56,478 nt of DNA from a virus (IMGVR_UViG_3300037487_000664:1-56478); one strand, 5' to 3'. Shown: positions 44,360 through 52,986, counted from the stretch's first letter. Notes: generated from the letters alone by a model not told the origin. Made by a program: numbers and translations.

Positions 44360-47300
44360 ATGGCTGGGCTGTTTGACGACATCGAACCTGTCGGGGGCGC
44401 TACACCCAAGGCCGCTACACCCAAGACCCCTACGCTCAAGACCCCTACGCTCAAGACCCCTATACCCGCGTCTAAGACAGGCACGGAGTGGAAAGGCGTC
44501 CCGTACCGCCTACCGCCAAAACCGAACGCGCCTCGCGCAAAACCTGCTCCACAGCCGCAATACGAGACCAACCCGCTCGGCATTGCCGCACGCGGCGCGA
44601 TGCGTGCGGTGCTCCCCACCCTTGTCGGCGTCGGCACGGGTGCCGCAACAGGGGTTGCTCTTGGACTGCCGACTGGTCCGGGCGCATTAATTAGCGGTCT
44701 GGGCGGCGCTGTCGTTGGCGGCGTAGCCGCGTACAAGGCGCAACAGAAGTTTTTGAAAGAGCATCCTGACGCCGCGCGTTTCATGGGGCAGTCGCCAGAG
44801 CAACTGGCCGCCGACCTCGCCGCGAATAAGAACGTCGCGTTGGCGAGCGAGTATGCCCCCGGCTTTTTGACCGGACGCCCGTTCACGAGCGGCGCTCCGT
44901 TAAAAGTGGGAGCCAACCTTGTACAACGCGGGCTGGCCTCTGCGCCGGGCCAGAACGTCTTATCGGGAACTATCGGCGGCGGATTTGAAACTGGCCGCGA
45001 GCTGGTCATGGGCGAAAAACTTGATCCTTACGCCATCGCTATTGCAGCCGGAGCCGGTGCCTCTCAAGGGCGCGGGTGGGGAGGGACAAACTTCGGTGCT
45101 TTCAGTATCCCCGAGGTTAAAGTGGATACTGCGCTGGAGCGCCTACTCCGACAAAAAGCGCCCTACCGGCGTACACAAGCGCCGCCCTCCCCGGATGCGG
45201 ACGTACTTCGGGCTGCGGGGATTGCGCCCACTCCGCTAGACATCTTGCCGGAGACACAACAACAGGGCGTGCGCGAGGCAGCCGTCGCAACTCCGGAAAG
45301 CCGCGACTTAGCAATTAAATACTCTGTCGACGTTCCCGGCGTGCTGCCCAAGGAGGGCGCTTCGATAGCGGAACAGCTCACGCCGGGAGACACCCGAACC
45401 CGCCTCCAAGTCGAGGAGGCCGTGGCCGCCGAACGTGCCGCTGCGCAGCAGGACGTATACGGCGCACCCGTTCGCCCCGGCGAAGCTACCGGTGACTTTG
45501 CCCGGCAGGCGACGCAAGCGCGCGAAGCGGACAGGCTTAAATTAGACGAAACTTTCGACACCGCTCGCGCAAAAGGCAACATCGATCTTGAAGTTCTAGA
45601 CCCCAACGACCCCAACAGCGGTTGGAGTGACCCGACGGACGCGCAGATAAAAGAGTTTGGCATAACAGAGCCCAGCGTCATCAACCTTCGGACTTCCGAG
45701 GTCCGCGCCACTAAGGACGCGGGGCCGTTGGGCGTCGCGGAAATTGCCGCGTCTATGCGTGAGGGGACTGGCAGTATCGCCAGATCGCGCCCGGCTGACG
45801 TTTCGGGAACGCTTAACGTCATCGACGCGGTGGCGAACAAACCGTACCCGACGGGTGAAGATTTTCTGGGTTGGAGAAAAGACCTCACTGACCTTTCGGA
45901 CAACTACCGGGGGCAACCCGAAGGCAACGCCGCGCGAAAGGCCCGTAATGCTCTCGACGCCCAGATCGACGCGCTTGACGCCGCAGGTCGGTTCCTTGGC
46001 GACCCTGAGTTCGTCAAGGCGTGGCGCGCGGGGTGGACCGCACGACGGGCCTTTGGCACGAAGTGGGAGGGGGGCAGCATCATGGAGACGGTCACTGAAC
46101 CCCGCTACGTGGACGGAAAGTGGACGACGGCGGTGGACCCGGAAGTCGCCGCCAACGCGATTGCCGGAACCGGCCAACAAAAAGGTAAGATCATCTCGAA
46201 CCTGAATACGGTTCGCGATTACGTCGGCGAGGGCAACCCGATGTGGGGCAGCATCCGCCGCGAGCTTTTGCAAAGGCAGATGGGGTTCAACCCCGACGAT
46301 CCGAACAACGTCAAAAAGTTGACGGACTGGGCGCGGAAGAACCCGGACGTGGCCGACATCTTAATGACCCCTGCGGATCGAGTAGACGTCAGTATTGCCG
46401 AAAGCACACTCACCGGGGCTACGGGTCGAGAAGGTGCGCTAAAACTCGGCAAGGGGCTGCTTTCTAAGGATACCGCGTTGGTGGACGTAACCGACGCCGT
46501 CAGCGGCATGTCGAGGGCGCAGTTGCGCGACGCTCGCGTGGCGGCTCGCCAAGCACTACGCGGTGCTTTCGACACGCCACAAGCCAGCGCCGACATCCTG
46601 TCGCGGGTAAACACCTCCTTCGACGTGCAAGACAAACTGCGGGCGCTGTTTGGCAACGAGGCGGATGAGCTGATCCGCACGGCGGGTGCCCTCGTGCGGC
46701 GCTACAAGCTGGCCGAGAGCATGATGCCGTCGGTGCCAAAGAACGAGGTGGCCGCTGTTGACGCGGCGGCGCAGGCTGCGGGCGTTGCTACGCGAGGCAC
46801 GCCGATAGGGATGGGGACGGCGGTAGCGCAGTGGCTCGCTAGAACGTATAAAGGTATCTCGGGCGAGCAAGCCGAAAGCCTCGTTCGAGACGCCCTCGAT
46901 CCCACTAAGACGGACGCCGTCGAGGCTTTCCTTCGTCAGCGGTACGGCGAGAACGCGGCGGCGTCGATTTTTGGCCGCATACGGTCGGGGATGCAGCAAG
47001 TCGAACCCGGCATGCGCGTCATCCGTCGTGGTGTCGTCCCCCTTGCCGGGCCTGACGTCTCCGTACCCGAAAAAGACGAAGAACAAAAAGCCCCCGCGCC
47101 TGAAAAAGCCAAACCTGCTTCCGAGCCCGTCAAAGGCATGTTCGACGACCTCGTGCCGTCGTCTGAGACGCCGACGGAAGGCGGTAACCAGACCCTGTCG
47201 CTCGGGGAGAGAAACAACAACCTCGGAAACCTAAAGGCAGTCGCCTACTACCGAGGCAGCAAGCCGGTGCTGAGCAAGTTCACCATAAATCAGCCCGGAT

Positions 47301-47566
47301 ACCAAGGATACGACGACCGGGGCTTTGCGATATTTGACACCGTGGAGAACGGCACTGCCGCGCAGGAGCGCCTGTTGGCGCGCAACTACAACGGCAAGAC
47401 GATTAGCCAGATCGTCCAGAGGTACACTAAAGGTGACCCGGAGAACACTCAGCGGGCGTACATGAAGTACCTCGCTGGCCAGTTGGGCTTGGGGGTCAAC
47501 GACATCCCGCGTGACATCGCTGCGCTCGCAGCGGCCATGCGTCGCTTCGAGACCGGAGGCACCTGA
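44360..47566 (+). CDS. Internal virion protein with C-terminal muralytic domain (1068 aa)
   Basis: The N-terminus (MAGLFDDIEPVGG) is followed by tandem TPKTPTLKTP repeats. Residues 80-125 are a glycine-rich hydrophobic segment (TGAATGVALGLPTGPGALIS; GGAVVGGVAAYKAQ) able to span a membrane. The middle 700 residues are helical. The last 120 residues (LGERNNNLGNLKAVAYY; DRGFAIFDTVENGTAAQERL; TISQIVQRYTKGDPENTQRA) match the NNxGNL-type peptidoglycan-degrading domain of virion proteins. It would cut the cell wall during DNA ejection. Confidence 0.78.
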   Translation: MAGLFDDIEPVGGATPKAATPKTPTLKTPTLKTPIPASKTGTEWKGVPYRLPPKPNAPRAKPAPQPQYETNPLGIAARGAMRAVLPTLVGVGTGAATGVALGLPTGPGALISGLGGAVVGGVAAYKAQQKFLKEHPDAARFMGQSPEQLAADLAANKNVALASEYAPGFLTGRPFTSGAPLKVGANLVQRGLASAPGQNVLSGTIGGGFETGRELVMGEKLDPYAIAIAAGAGASQGRGWGGTNFGAFSIPEVKVDTALERLLRQKAPYRRTQAPPSPDADVLRAAGIAPTPLDILPETQQQGVREAAVATPESRDLAIKYSVDVPGVLPKEGASIAEQLTPGDTRTRLQVEEAVAAERAAAQQDVYGAPVRPGEATGDFARQATQAREADRLKLDETFDTARAKGNIDLEVLDPNDPNSGWSDPTDAQIKEFGITEPSVINLRTSEVRATKDAGPLGVAEIAASMREGTGSIARSRPADVSGTLNVIDAVANKPYPTGEDFLGWRKDLTDLSDNYRGQPEGNAARKARNALDAQIDALDAAGRFLGDPEFVKAWRAGWTARRAFGTKWEGGSIMETVTEPRYVDGKWTTAVDPEVAANAIAGTGQQKGKIISNLNTVRDYVGEGNPMWGSIRRELLQRQMGFNPDDPNNVKKLTDWARKNPDVADILMTPADRVDVSIAESTLTGATGREGALKLGKGLLSKDTALVDVTDAVSGMSRAQLRDARVAARQALRGAFDTPQASADILSRVNTSFDVQDKLRALFGNEADELIRTAGALVRRYKLAESMMPSVPKNEVAAVDAAAQAAGVATRGTPIGMGTAVAQWLARTYKGISGEQAESLVRDALDPTKTDAVEAFLRQRYGENAAASIFGRIRSGMQQVEPGMRVIRRGVVPLAGPDVSVPEKDEEQKAPAPEKAKPASEPVKGMFDDLVPSSETPTEGGNQTLSLGERNNNLGNLKAVAYYRGSKPVLSKFTINQPGYQGYDDRGFAIFDTVENGTAAQERLLARNYNGKTISQIVQRYTKGDPENTQRAYMKYLAGQLGLGVNDIPRDIAALAAAMRRFETGGT

Positions 47567-49842
47567 TGGCTGAGCCGAGCACCGTCAAAAAACGAGCCGC
47601 CCTAAAAGCCTACAAGCCCTCTCTGCGCGAACGTGCGCAGATCGGCATGGAGGGCCTCTACACCCGCGCTACGGGCCGCGAGCCGGGTTACGCGCCCCGC
47701 CGCTTTATGGGGAAGGCCAGCGAGCTGCTGGACTTCATCCCCGGCGTCGGGGACGTGATCGGCGTCGATGAGACCAAGCGCGCCTTAGACCGCAGGCGGT
47801 ATCTTGAAGCCGGTCTGCTGGGAGCTGGCACGATGCTGGGCGTCGTCCCTGTTGTTGGCGACGTGGCGGGTAAGGTGCTCAAGGGAGCAGCCAAGCCCGC
47901 CCAGCAAGCGGTTGAGAAGCTGGCGGCAAAGTACGGCGTTGAAGTGCCCAAAGCACCCAAAGCACCCAAAGTGCCCAAAGCGCAGACGGGCATCCTCGCT
48001 ACGCCCAATCTCCGCGAAATGGATACGGCGTCCGCCATTAAGGCCGCGCGCAGCGAACCGCACTTGATCCTTGGCAACGATGGTTACGTTGGCGCTCCGG
48101 CTGGTGTCAGCACGCCCGAACAGGTCGGGGCGCTGCGCCAGAACTTTGATGCGGATGTCGCTAGAGGTGCTGGTGGTGCGGACTGGTACGAGCGCGCACG
48201 CGATTTTAACAAGGAGATTGCCGGGTCAAATCCAGCACGGCGCACTCTTGCTGCGCGTGAGCAGGCACTGTGGTCGGCGCAAGCCAACCCCGACACCAAC
48301 TTCAATTTTTCGCTTCAAGGGCACAACGCCTACGAGGCGGGCAAGCCCCTTACCAAGGTGCGCACGGGACAACAGGCGCGCACGTACACCGCTGCGCGCG
48401 ACGCGGACGTGCCCATCCCCTTGGGCAAGAAAACGGGCGTGTACGGCACCCACCTTGATCCGGGTGTACCTCCCGCCACAACGGGCACGAACGACATCTG
48501 GCACGCACGCGGTCTGGGTTACACCGGCGCAGACGGCAAGGCGTTCTCGCGGGCGCTGACGGCCCAAGAACACCGCTACATGGATTACGAGACGCTTCTG
48601 GCCGTAGAACGCGCCAACGCCGCGAAACTTGGCGGGCGCGAGAACTGGACGGCTGCCGAGATACAAGCCGCGCCTTGGGTAGCGGGTAAAGGCAAGCAGC
48701 TTGCGACCAAGCGTTTTGCAAAACAAAACATGCTGGGGCACAACGGCGGCCCGCCCATGGGTCTCAGCGACGAACAACTGCAATGGGGCTTGGACGAGGC
48801 GGGCAAGACCTACCCGGACTACGCGAATAAATATACCGCCTTTGGTACATACGAAGCCACGCCCGGAGCCGTTACGGGCCACCTCCCTGACCTCGTAAAG
48901 TCAGACATCCCTACCCGAGAAGCCTATGCTGCAGACCCCCGCTCGTCGTGGACGGACGAAGAGGGCCGAGACATCCTTCACGACGCTCTCGGTATGTATC
49001 AGCGCCCAAGCATAGGAGCGCAAGGTGTGTTTGAGCCAACGGGCGGCGGCCCCATAGAGTTTAACCCCGCAGGCGTTTCGCGTCCTCTGGTGGGCCTAAA
49101 ACCCGTTGATGGTGAGCACTTCGTGGACCCCGCCTCCCGCGCTTTAATGTCGTCGGCGGAAGCCTTGCGCGCAGGAATGGGCGCGCAAGAGGCAGGCGCT
49201 TGGCACAAGCCCATACCTAACACCAAGGCGGGCGCGATGGGCTCGGTGTTTACGCCTTTGTCTGGCAAGCGCACGCCGGAAGAACTTATGGGTTTGCGCG
49301 ATCTCGGCGCTAAGTACGGCATTGGCGATGTTGTAGATACCGGCCAAGGCGTGACAATGACCAACTTCTACCCGGGTCCGCCTTCGGGCGCGGCAACCGG
49401 GAAGGCGTTGAAAAAAGGTTTAACAACAAAACTAAGAGACCTATTGCCCGGCAGCGAACCTAAACGTGTGAAGGTAGACAGTGATTACATCGACTTTGCG
49501 GATGAGTGGAAAGCCCCTTCGGGATCGGGTTCCGTGACGGGAAAAATGCTTGAGTACCTCACGTCGCCGGAAGCGCCGGGGGCTTTGGCTAAACTGGACA
49601 CGCCTGAAATACGCAACGCCGCAAAAGCAATGATGGAACGCGATTACGAACTGGCCGCGCGCACTGGACAAGCCGTGCGTGAAGATGTTCAGAACCTGCG
49701 CCGCATCATTGCCGAGCGGGGTGTTGCAGCGTTAAAAGCCGCTCTTGATAACAAAGAGTTTCTGCCCGCACTGCTTATGGCTGTTGGAGCGGGGGGTCTA
49801 GGAGCGTCTCAGTTTTCGCTTTCCCCGAAAACGGGCGAGTAA
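47566..49842 (+). CDS. Large internal virion-like protein (758 aa)
   Basis: TGATG overlap with the previous gene. The N-terminus is basic (STVKKRAALKAYKPSLRERA), followed by two hydrophobic glycine-rich segments (SELLDFIPGVGDVIGVDE; AGLLGAGTMLGVVPVVGDVA) and a KAPKAPKVPKA linker. The remaining 550 residues look globular and mostly helical with GHNGGPPMGLSDEQLQWGLD and PSGSGSVTGKMLEYLTSPEA. I do not recognise an enzyme family. Position and membrane segments suggest a late ejection protein. The 3' end overlaps an antisense small gene. Confidence 0.7.
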   Translation: MAEPSTVKKRAALKAYKPSLRERAQIGMEGLYTRATGREPGYAPRRFMGKASELLDFIPGVGDVIGVDETKRALDRRRYLEAGLLGAGTMLGVVPVVGDVAGKVLKGAAKPAQQAVEKLAAKYGVEVPKAPKAPKVPKAQTGILATPNLREMDTASAIKAARSEPHLILGNDGYVGAPAGVSTPEQVGALRQNFDADVARGAGGADWYERARDFNKEIAGSNPARRTLAAREQALWSAQANPDTNFNFSLQGHNAYEAGKPLTKVRTGQQARTYTAARDADVPIPLGKKTGVYGTHLDPGVPPATTGTNDIWHARGLGYTGADGKAFSRALTAQEHRYMDYETLLAVERANAAKLGGRENWTAAEIQAAPWVAGKGKQLATKRFAKQNMLGHNGGPPMGLSDEQLQWGLDEAGKTYPDYANKYTAFGTYEATPGAVTGHLPDLVKSDIPTREAYAADPRSSWTDEEGRDILHDALGMYQRPSIGAQGVFEPTGGGPIEFNPAGVSRPLVGLKPVDGEHFVDPASRALMSSAEALRAGMGAQEAGAWHKPIPNTKAGAMGSVFTPLSGKRTPEELMGLRDLGAKYGIGDVVDTGQGVTMTNFYPGPPSGAATGKALKKGLTTKLRDLLPGSEPKRVKVDSDYIDFADEWKAPSGSGSVTGKMLEYLTSPEAPGALAKLDTPEIRNAAKAMMERDYELAARTGQAVREDVQNLRRIIAERGVAALKAALDNKEFLPALLMAVGAGGLGASQFSLSPKTGE

Positions 49843-49945
49843 AGGCCACTACGCCAGCCATCTGCCGGTACAACTCATGTTCTTCGGCGGCGGTGTAAGG
49901 CGGCTCATGGTAAGGGCTGCCGTAGTCGTCGTACTTACGTACCAT
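49775..49945 (-). CDS. 56-aa protein, antisense to the end of the late operon
   Basis: Starts MVRKYDDYGSPYHEPPYTAA and contains EEHELYRQMAGVVAFTRP, a pattern seen in short phage proteins of unknown function. AAAGGAGACTTGACGAC is a good ribosome site related to the extended RBS family. Its last 22 codons overlap the 3' end of the 758-aa gene on the opposite strand. It has its own operator-bearing promoter (49978-50006). Confidence 0.7.
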   Translation of the reverse strand: MVRKYDDYGSPYHEPPYTAAEEHELYRQMAGVVAFTRPFSGKAKTETLLDPPLQQP

Positions 49946-49976
49946 GTCGTCAAGTCTCCTTTGTTGTTACGGATTT

Positions 49977-50006
49977 CACCCTAATAGGTGAAGGCTTTCG
50001 TGTCTA
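49977..50006 (-). promoter_or_regulatory. Promoter with CACC-N6-GGTG operator for the 56-aa antisense gene
   Basis: On the minus strand TAGACA (50006-50001), 17 bases, TAGGGT (49983-49978). The operator CACC-CTAATA-GGTG (49977-49990), part of the longer palindrome TTCACC-N6-GGTGAA, covers the -10 as in promoter cassettes 1-3. No leader hairpin here. Confidence 0.6.
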
Positions 50007-50028
50007 GCCCTTTTCGCTATCGGCATAG

Positions 50029-50154
50029 TCTTGCGCCAGCGCCGCCATCGACCTCGCTCAGCTCAAGTCCACCATGAACCGTGGCACCTTCGACCCCAAC
50101 GATCCGAACCTGAGCAAGGCGCGCGGTGGCCTCGTCGAGAAGTACGGCGCATAA
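50029..50154 (+). pseudogene. 3' remnant of a virion protein gene
   Basis: After an in-frame stop, 41 codons read AAIDLAQLKSTMNRGTFDPN then DPNLSKARGGLVEKYGA and stop. The RGTFDPNDPNLxKARGG ending is typical of long virion proteins, but no body and no ribosome site are present, so this is a decayed end of a lost or replaced gene. The ATG at 50074 could give a 26-aa peptide, which I consider unlikely. Confidence 0.55.
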
Positions 50155-50172
50155 ACAGGCTCAATTTAGCAC

Positions 50173-50201
50173 TTGCACCTTGTTGGGTGCTGTGCTATAA
50201 A
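50173..50201 (+). promoter_or_regulatory. Strong promoter with CACC-N6-GGTG operator
   Basis: TTGCAC (50173-50178), 17 bases, TATAAA (50196-50201). The operator CACC-TTGTTG-GGTG (50176-50189) lies over the -35 and spacer. The best-matching promoter in the window; it drives the isolated gene at 50257-50472. Confidence 0.72.
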
Positions 50202-50256
50202 GGGTTGTTCCCGGCAATCGCGCCGAGAACAGCTCTTTGAAAAAGTGAGACCTGAA

Positions 50257-50472
50257 ATGCGCTACCTCCCTTATCCCGAGGCCGTTAAAACGACGGTTGG
50301 AAACAAGGTTAGCTGGAATGCCTACGCCGACCGCGAGACGGCTGAGCTTGCCGCCCAAACCGCAGAACACAACGCTCGGATTGCTGCAAGCGAAGGCTAT
50401 GACTTTGGGTATTGCTGCCCCGGCGATATTACCGTGACCAAAGACGGCTTGTTTGAAGTCTGTCTGCCGTAA
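50257..50472 (+). CDS. Small protein, unknown function, single-gene unit (71 aa)
   Basis: The frame opens at 50173, inside the promoter; the true start is the ATG at 50257 (MRYLPYPEAVKTTVGNKVSW), preceded by TGAGACCTGAA, a near match to the extended RBS. The body has a helix (DRETAELAAQTAEHNARIAA) and ends YCCPGDITVTKDGLFEVCLP. No family recognised. A strong promoter with operator in front and a strong terminator behind make it an independent, regulated early-type gene on the late strand. Confidence 0.75.
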   Translation: MRYLPYPEAVKTTVGNKVSWNAYADRETAELAAQTAEHNARIAASEGYDFGYCCPGDITVTKDGLFEVCLP

Positions 50473-50480
50473 GCGTACCA

Positions 50481-50510
50481 CCCCCGGCCTAACCGCCGGG
50501 GGTTTTCTTT
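50481..50510. terminator. Strong intrinsic terminator at the convergent junction
   Basis: CCCCCGGC (50481-50488), loop CTAACC, GCCGGGGG (50495-50502) followed by TTTTCTTT. Functional for plus-strand transcripts; the same stem may also stop leftward transcripts of the minus-strand block ending at 50513, although the A/T balance on that side is weaker. Confidence 0.88.
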
Positions 50511-50512
50511 GC

Positions 50513-50758
50513 CTATTTCGAGGCTAACTTCCAGTCGTCCCCGTCGTCGCCACCGCAATCCAGATAATAGTCCCGCTCCCTGCCGGGGACGTTAGTGTCG
50601 CAATGAGAGACGCGGTGGCCCTCGCCCCACCCGTGGACGTGCTCCTCGCCGCAGTGGGGGCAGTCGATCAGTGCTTGATCGCCCTCTCTGCGAGCTACAA
50701 CCGTCGGCCACCTACGCTTATCCGGCGCAACCATTGCGTTGCTTACTTCTTTGGTCAT
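50513..50758 (-). CDS. Small zinc-finger protein (81 aa)
   Basis: Begins MTKEVSNAMVAPDKRRWPTV. It carries CPHCGEEHVHGWGEGHRVSH-C, a CxxC...H...H...C arrangement commonly seen in small phage proteins beside replication genes. The ending is acidic (YYLDCGGDDGDDWKLASK). Zn binding is inferred; the role is unknown. ATGA overlap with the helicase gene. Confidence 0.75.
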   Translation of the reverse strand: MTKEVSNAMVAPDKRRWPTVVARREGDQALIDCPHCGEEHVHGWGEGHRVSHCDTNVPGRERDYYLDCGGDDGDDWKLASK

Positions 50759-52119
50759 TTCTTTCTCCGTTTCAGGTTCTCAAGCAGGATGTCCTGCACC
50801 GATCTCTTGGTCTTGAGCCGCTCTAGGATCATGGCGTCTACGGTGTCGCGCGCCACGATGTGATGCAGGAAGACGGGCCGGTCGAGCCCGGCCTGCTTCT
50901 GCCGCATTGGGCCGACGCGCTCGATGATCTGCATGTGCTCTTCGAGGTTCCAGTTGACGCTGAAGAAGCACAGGATGTTGCCGCCCTGCGCGAGGTTGAT
51001 GCCATGCCCAGCCGACGCAGGTTGCGCCAGCAGGATCGGTATCTTGCCCGCGTTCCAGTCGTGGATCGTCTGCGGCTTGGCGTCGAGCACGCGGGCCTTG
51101 GGGAACGCCTCCTGCAGCCGAACGAGGTCGCTCTTGAAGTGGTAGGCGACCAGCACCGGTGCGCCGTTGGCCTCCTCAATCACGCTCTCCAGCGCCTCGA
51201 TCTTGGCCTTGTGGACCTCGCGCCAGTTGTGGTTGTCATCGACGTAGGCCGCGCCGTTGGCCAACTGCAGCAGCTTCATGGTCTTGACCGCCGCATTGAC
51301 GGCCTCGACCCCGAACTCCTCGATCTCGGCGAACATCTCCTTCTCCATCTCGTCGTAGATGGCGCGGGCGTCGCGGGGCAGGTCGATCTGGATGTTGTTG
51401 ACGATGGGCGCGTCCACCGGCAGGCCGGTGACCGTCAGGCACACGTCGCGCAGCCTGCCCTCGATCTCCTGCTGCGCCAGCCTGTTGGGCTGCAGGCTGT
51501 AGCCGTCCCAGCCCTTGGTGAACCAGCGCGCCTCGAAGGCCCCGAACGTGTGGCCCAGCCGCTGGCCCTTGTCGAGGAACCACGTCTGGCCCCAGAGGTC
51601 GTTTAAACCATTCGGCGACGGCGTGCCGGTCAGGCCGATGAACCGGCTGACGTCGGTGTGCGCCACGCGCGACAGGGCCTTGGCGCGGGTCGAGCCTTTG
51701 CGCAGGCGGAAGCTCTTCAAGCGCGTAAACTCGTCGGCGACGACCGTCTTGAACGGCCAGTTGTCGAGGTGCTCGCTGACCAGCCACTGGAGCTGCTCGT
51801 AGTTGGCCGTGTACACGTCGGCGGGGACGCGCAGGGCGCGCTCGCGCTCCTTGACGTTGCCGGTGACGACGCTGACCCGCAGGTGCCGCAGGTTGGCCCA
51901 CTTGGCCACCTCGTCCGGCCACGTCGTGCGCGCCACCCGCAGCGGGGCCAGCACCAGCACGGGGAAGACGTCCTCGACCTGAGACAGGTGATCGAGCGCC
52001 AGCAGGGTCGAGGCGGTCTTGCCCGTCCCCATGCCCGCCCAGACCGCGCACCGGGGCGTGTCCTGAATGAACTTGATGATGTCGAGCTGGTAGGCGTGGG
52101 GTTTAAACATCTCGGTCAT
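50755..52119 (-). CDS. SNF2-type DEAD-like helicase (454 aa)
   Basis: Helicase motifs in order: Q-like HAYQLDIIKF (8-17), motif I WAGMGTGKTAS (27-37), motif II VVADEFTRL (127-135), motif III LTGTPSPNG (163-171), then motifs V/VI ILLAQPASAGHGINLAQGGN and MQIIERVGPMRQKQ. This is the compact SNF2-like helicase often carried by phages next to a family A polymerase and a VRR-NUC nuclease. It probably remodels replication or recombination intermediates. ATGA overlap with the GcrA-like gene upstream. Confidence 0.88.
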   Translation of the reverse strand: MTEMFKPHAYQLDIIKFIQDTPRCAVWAGMGTGKTASTLLALDHLSQVEDVFPVLVLAPLRVARTTWPDEVAKWANLRHLRVSVVTGNVKERERALRVPADVYTANYEQLQWLVSEHLDNWPFKTVVADEFTRLKSFRLRKGSTRAKALSRVAHTDVSRFIGLTGTPSPNGLNDLWGQTWFLDKGQRLGHTFGAFEARWFTKGWDGYSLQPNRLAQQEIEGRLRDVCLTVTGLPVDAPIVNNIQIDLPRDARAIYDEMEKEMFAEIEEFGVEAVNAAVKTMKLLQLANGAAYVDDNHNWREVHKAKIEALESVIEEANGAPVLVAYHFKSDLVRLQEAFPKARVLDAKPQTIHDWNAGKIPILLAQPASAGHGINLAQGGNILCFFSVNWNLEEHMQIIERVGPMRQKQAGLDRPVFLHHIVARDTVDAMILERLKTKRSVQDILLENLKRRKK

Positions 52120-52565
52120 TCGACCCGCCGCCTTCGCGACCCGAAAGACGGCGCGGATACGTGCATGACGTTGTGGTGCGTCTCACAGTACAACTTCTCA
52201 GGCATAACCGGCAGACAACAGGAGCAGGTTACGCCCCCGGCTGTCAGAGGAAAGGCGCACTCGCCAAAGACGCGGGTCTCCCACGGGCGCGGCGTACTGC
52301 CCTTCAGCACGCGCTCCTCGGCCACCTGACGCACGGGCGGGGGCGGGCGACGCGGCACGAGCGGCGGAGGCGCAGGCGGCACGGGCGCGCGCATGCCCTT
52401 CGCAATGACGCTGCGTTGCAGGCCCTGCCGATGCATCATGTTGAGGACGGCGGAGCGGCTCCTGCCAACCAACTTACCGATCTCGGTAGGGCTGGTGCCC
52501 GCCTTCCACATAGCCTTGGCCTTCTGCATCATCTCGGCGGGCCAGCCATTCTCACGCCGTCGCAT
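52116..52565 (-). CDS. GcrA-like protein (149 aa)
   Basis: The N-terminal 50 residues match the GcrA DNA-binding domain: WPAEMMQKAKAMWKAGTSPT then EIGKLVGRSRSAVLNMMHRQ-GL (GcrA: W..E....L..LW..G.S...IA..LG..TRNAVIGK.HRLGL). A P/R-rich linker follows (VPPAPPPLVPRRPPPPVR), and the C-terminal domain has GECAFPLTAGG, CSCC and YCETHH, resembling the GcrA sigma70-binding end (C.WP... YC..H). GcrA recruits sigma70 RNA polymerase to CcrM-methylated promoters in Alphaproteobacteria. A phage homologue may redirect or mimic that. N-terminus sure, C-terminus probable. Confidence 0.8.
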   Translation of the reverse strand: MRRRENGWPAEMMQKAKAMWKAGTSPTEIGKLVGRSRSAVLNMMHRQGLQRSVIAKGMRAPVPPAPPPLVPRRPPPPVRQVAEERVLKGSTPRPWETRVFGECAFPLTAGGVTCSCCLPVMPEKLYCETHHNVMHVSAPSFGSRRRRVE

Positions 52566-52567
52566 GG

Positions 52568-52753
52568 TTACGCCGCCAGTGTGCGGAGCGTGCAGGAGGC
52601 CTGCTCCAGCTCTTGGGTCAGGCGCGCCACCTGCGTCAACATGTCCGCCGTCGTGTACGGGCCGTTGAAGATGGTACTCAGGGCCTGCGCGCGCGCCTTC
52701 ACCGTGTCGGCGGCGCGGTACATCTCGACAGAGGGTCTCCGATATTCAATCAT
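52568..52753 (-). CDS. Small protein, unknown function (61 aa)
   Basis: Begins MIEYRRPSVEMYRAADTVKA. Two helices (AQALSTIFNGPYTTADMLTQ; ARLTQELEQASCTLRTLAA). No family recognised. It starts inside the last codons of the upstream gene and ends 2 bases before the GcrA-like gene, so the two are probably translated together. Confidence 0.65.
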   Translation of the reverse strand: MIEYRRPSVEMYRAADTVKARAQALSTIFNGPYTTADMLTQVARLTQELEQASCTLRTLAA

Positions 52754-52964
52754 TGTTTTTCTTCTTTGCGTTTTGGAGGGCTTTGATGGCGAGCAGCATG
52801 TCTAGGCACTGATTTCCGAGCTTGGGGTTCCGTTCCCCGGCTCGCAGTCCTAGCGTCAACTCCTCCGCCATCAAGTCCAAGGCCAACACGGCGTCCTCTT
52901 CAGACAGGAGCAGCCAGCCCAACACGATCTTGTCCATGTGCGGATCGTAGGTCGCGACGGTCAT
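52746..52964 (-). CDS. Small helical protein, unknown function (72 aa)
   Basis: Begins MTVATYDPHMDKIVLGWLLL. Mostly helical and acidic in the middle (SEEDAVLALDLMAEELTLGL), with a basic end (KALQNAKKKNND). No family recognised. Overlaps the following small gene by 8 bases. Confidence 0.65.
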   Translation of the reverse strand: MTVATYDPHMDKIVLGWLLLSEEDAVLALDLMAEELTLGLRAGERNPKLGNQCLDMLLAIKALQNAKKKNND

Positions 52965-52986
52965 GCTGCACCCCCTTGGTTGACGA

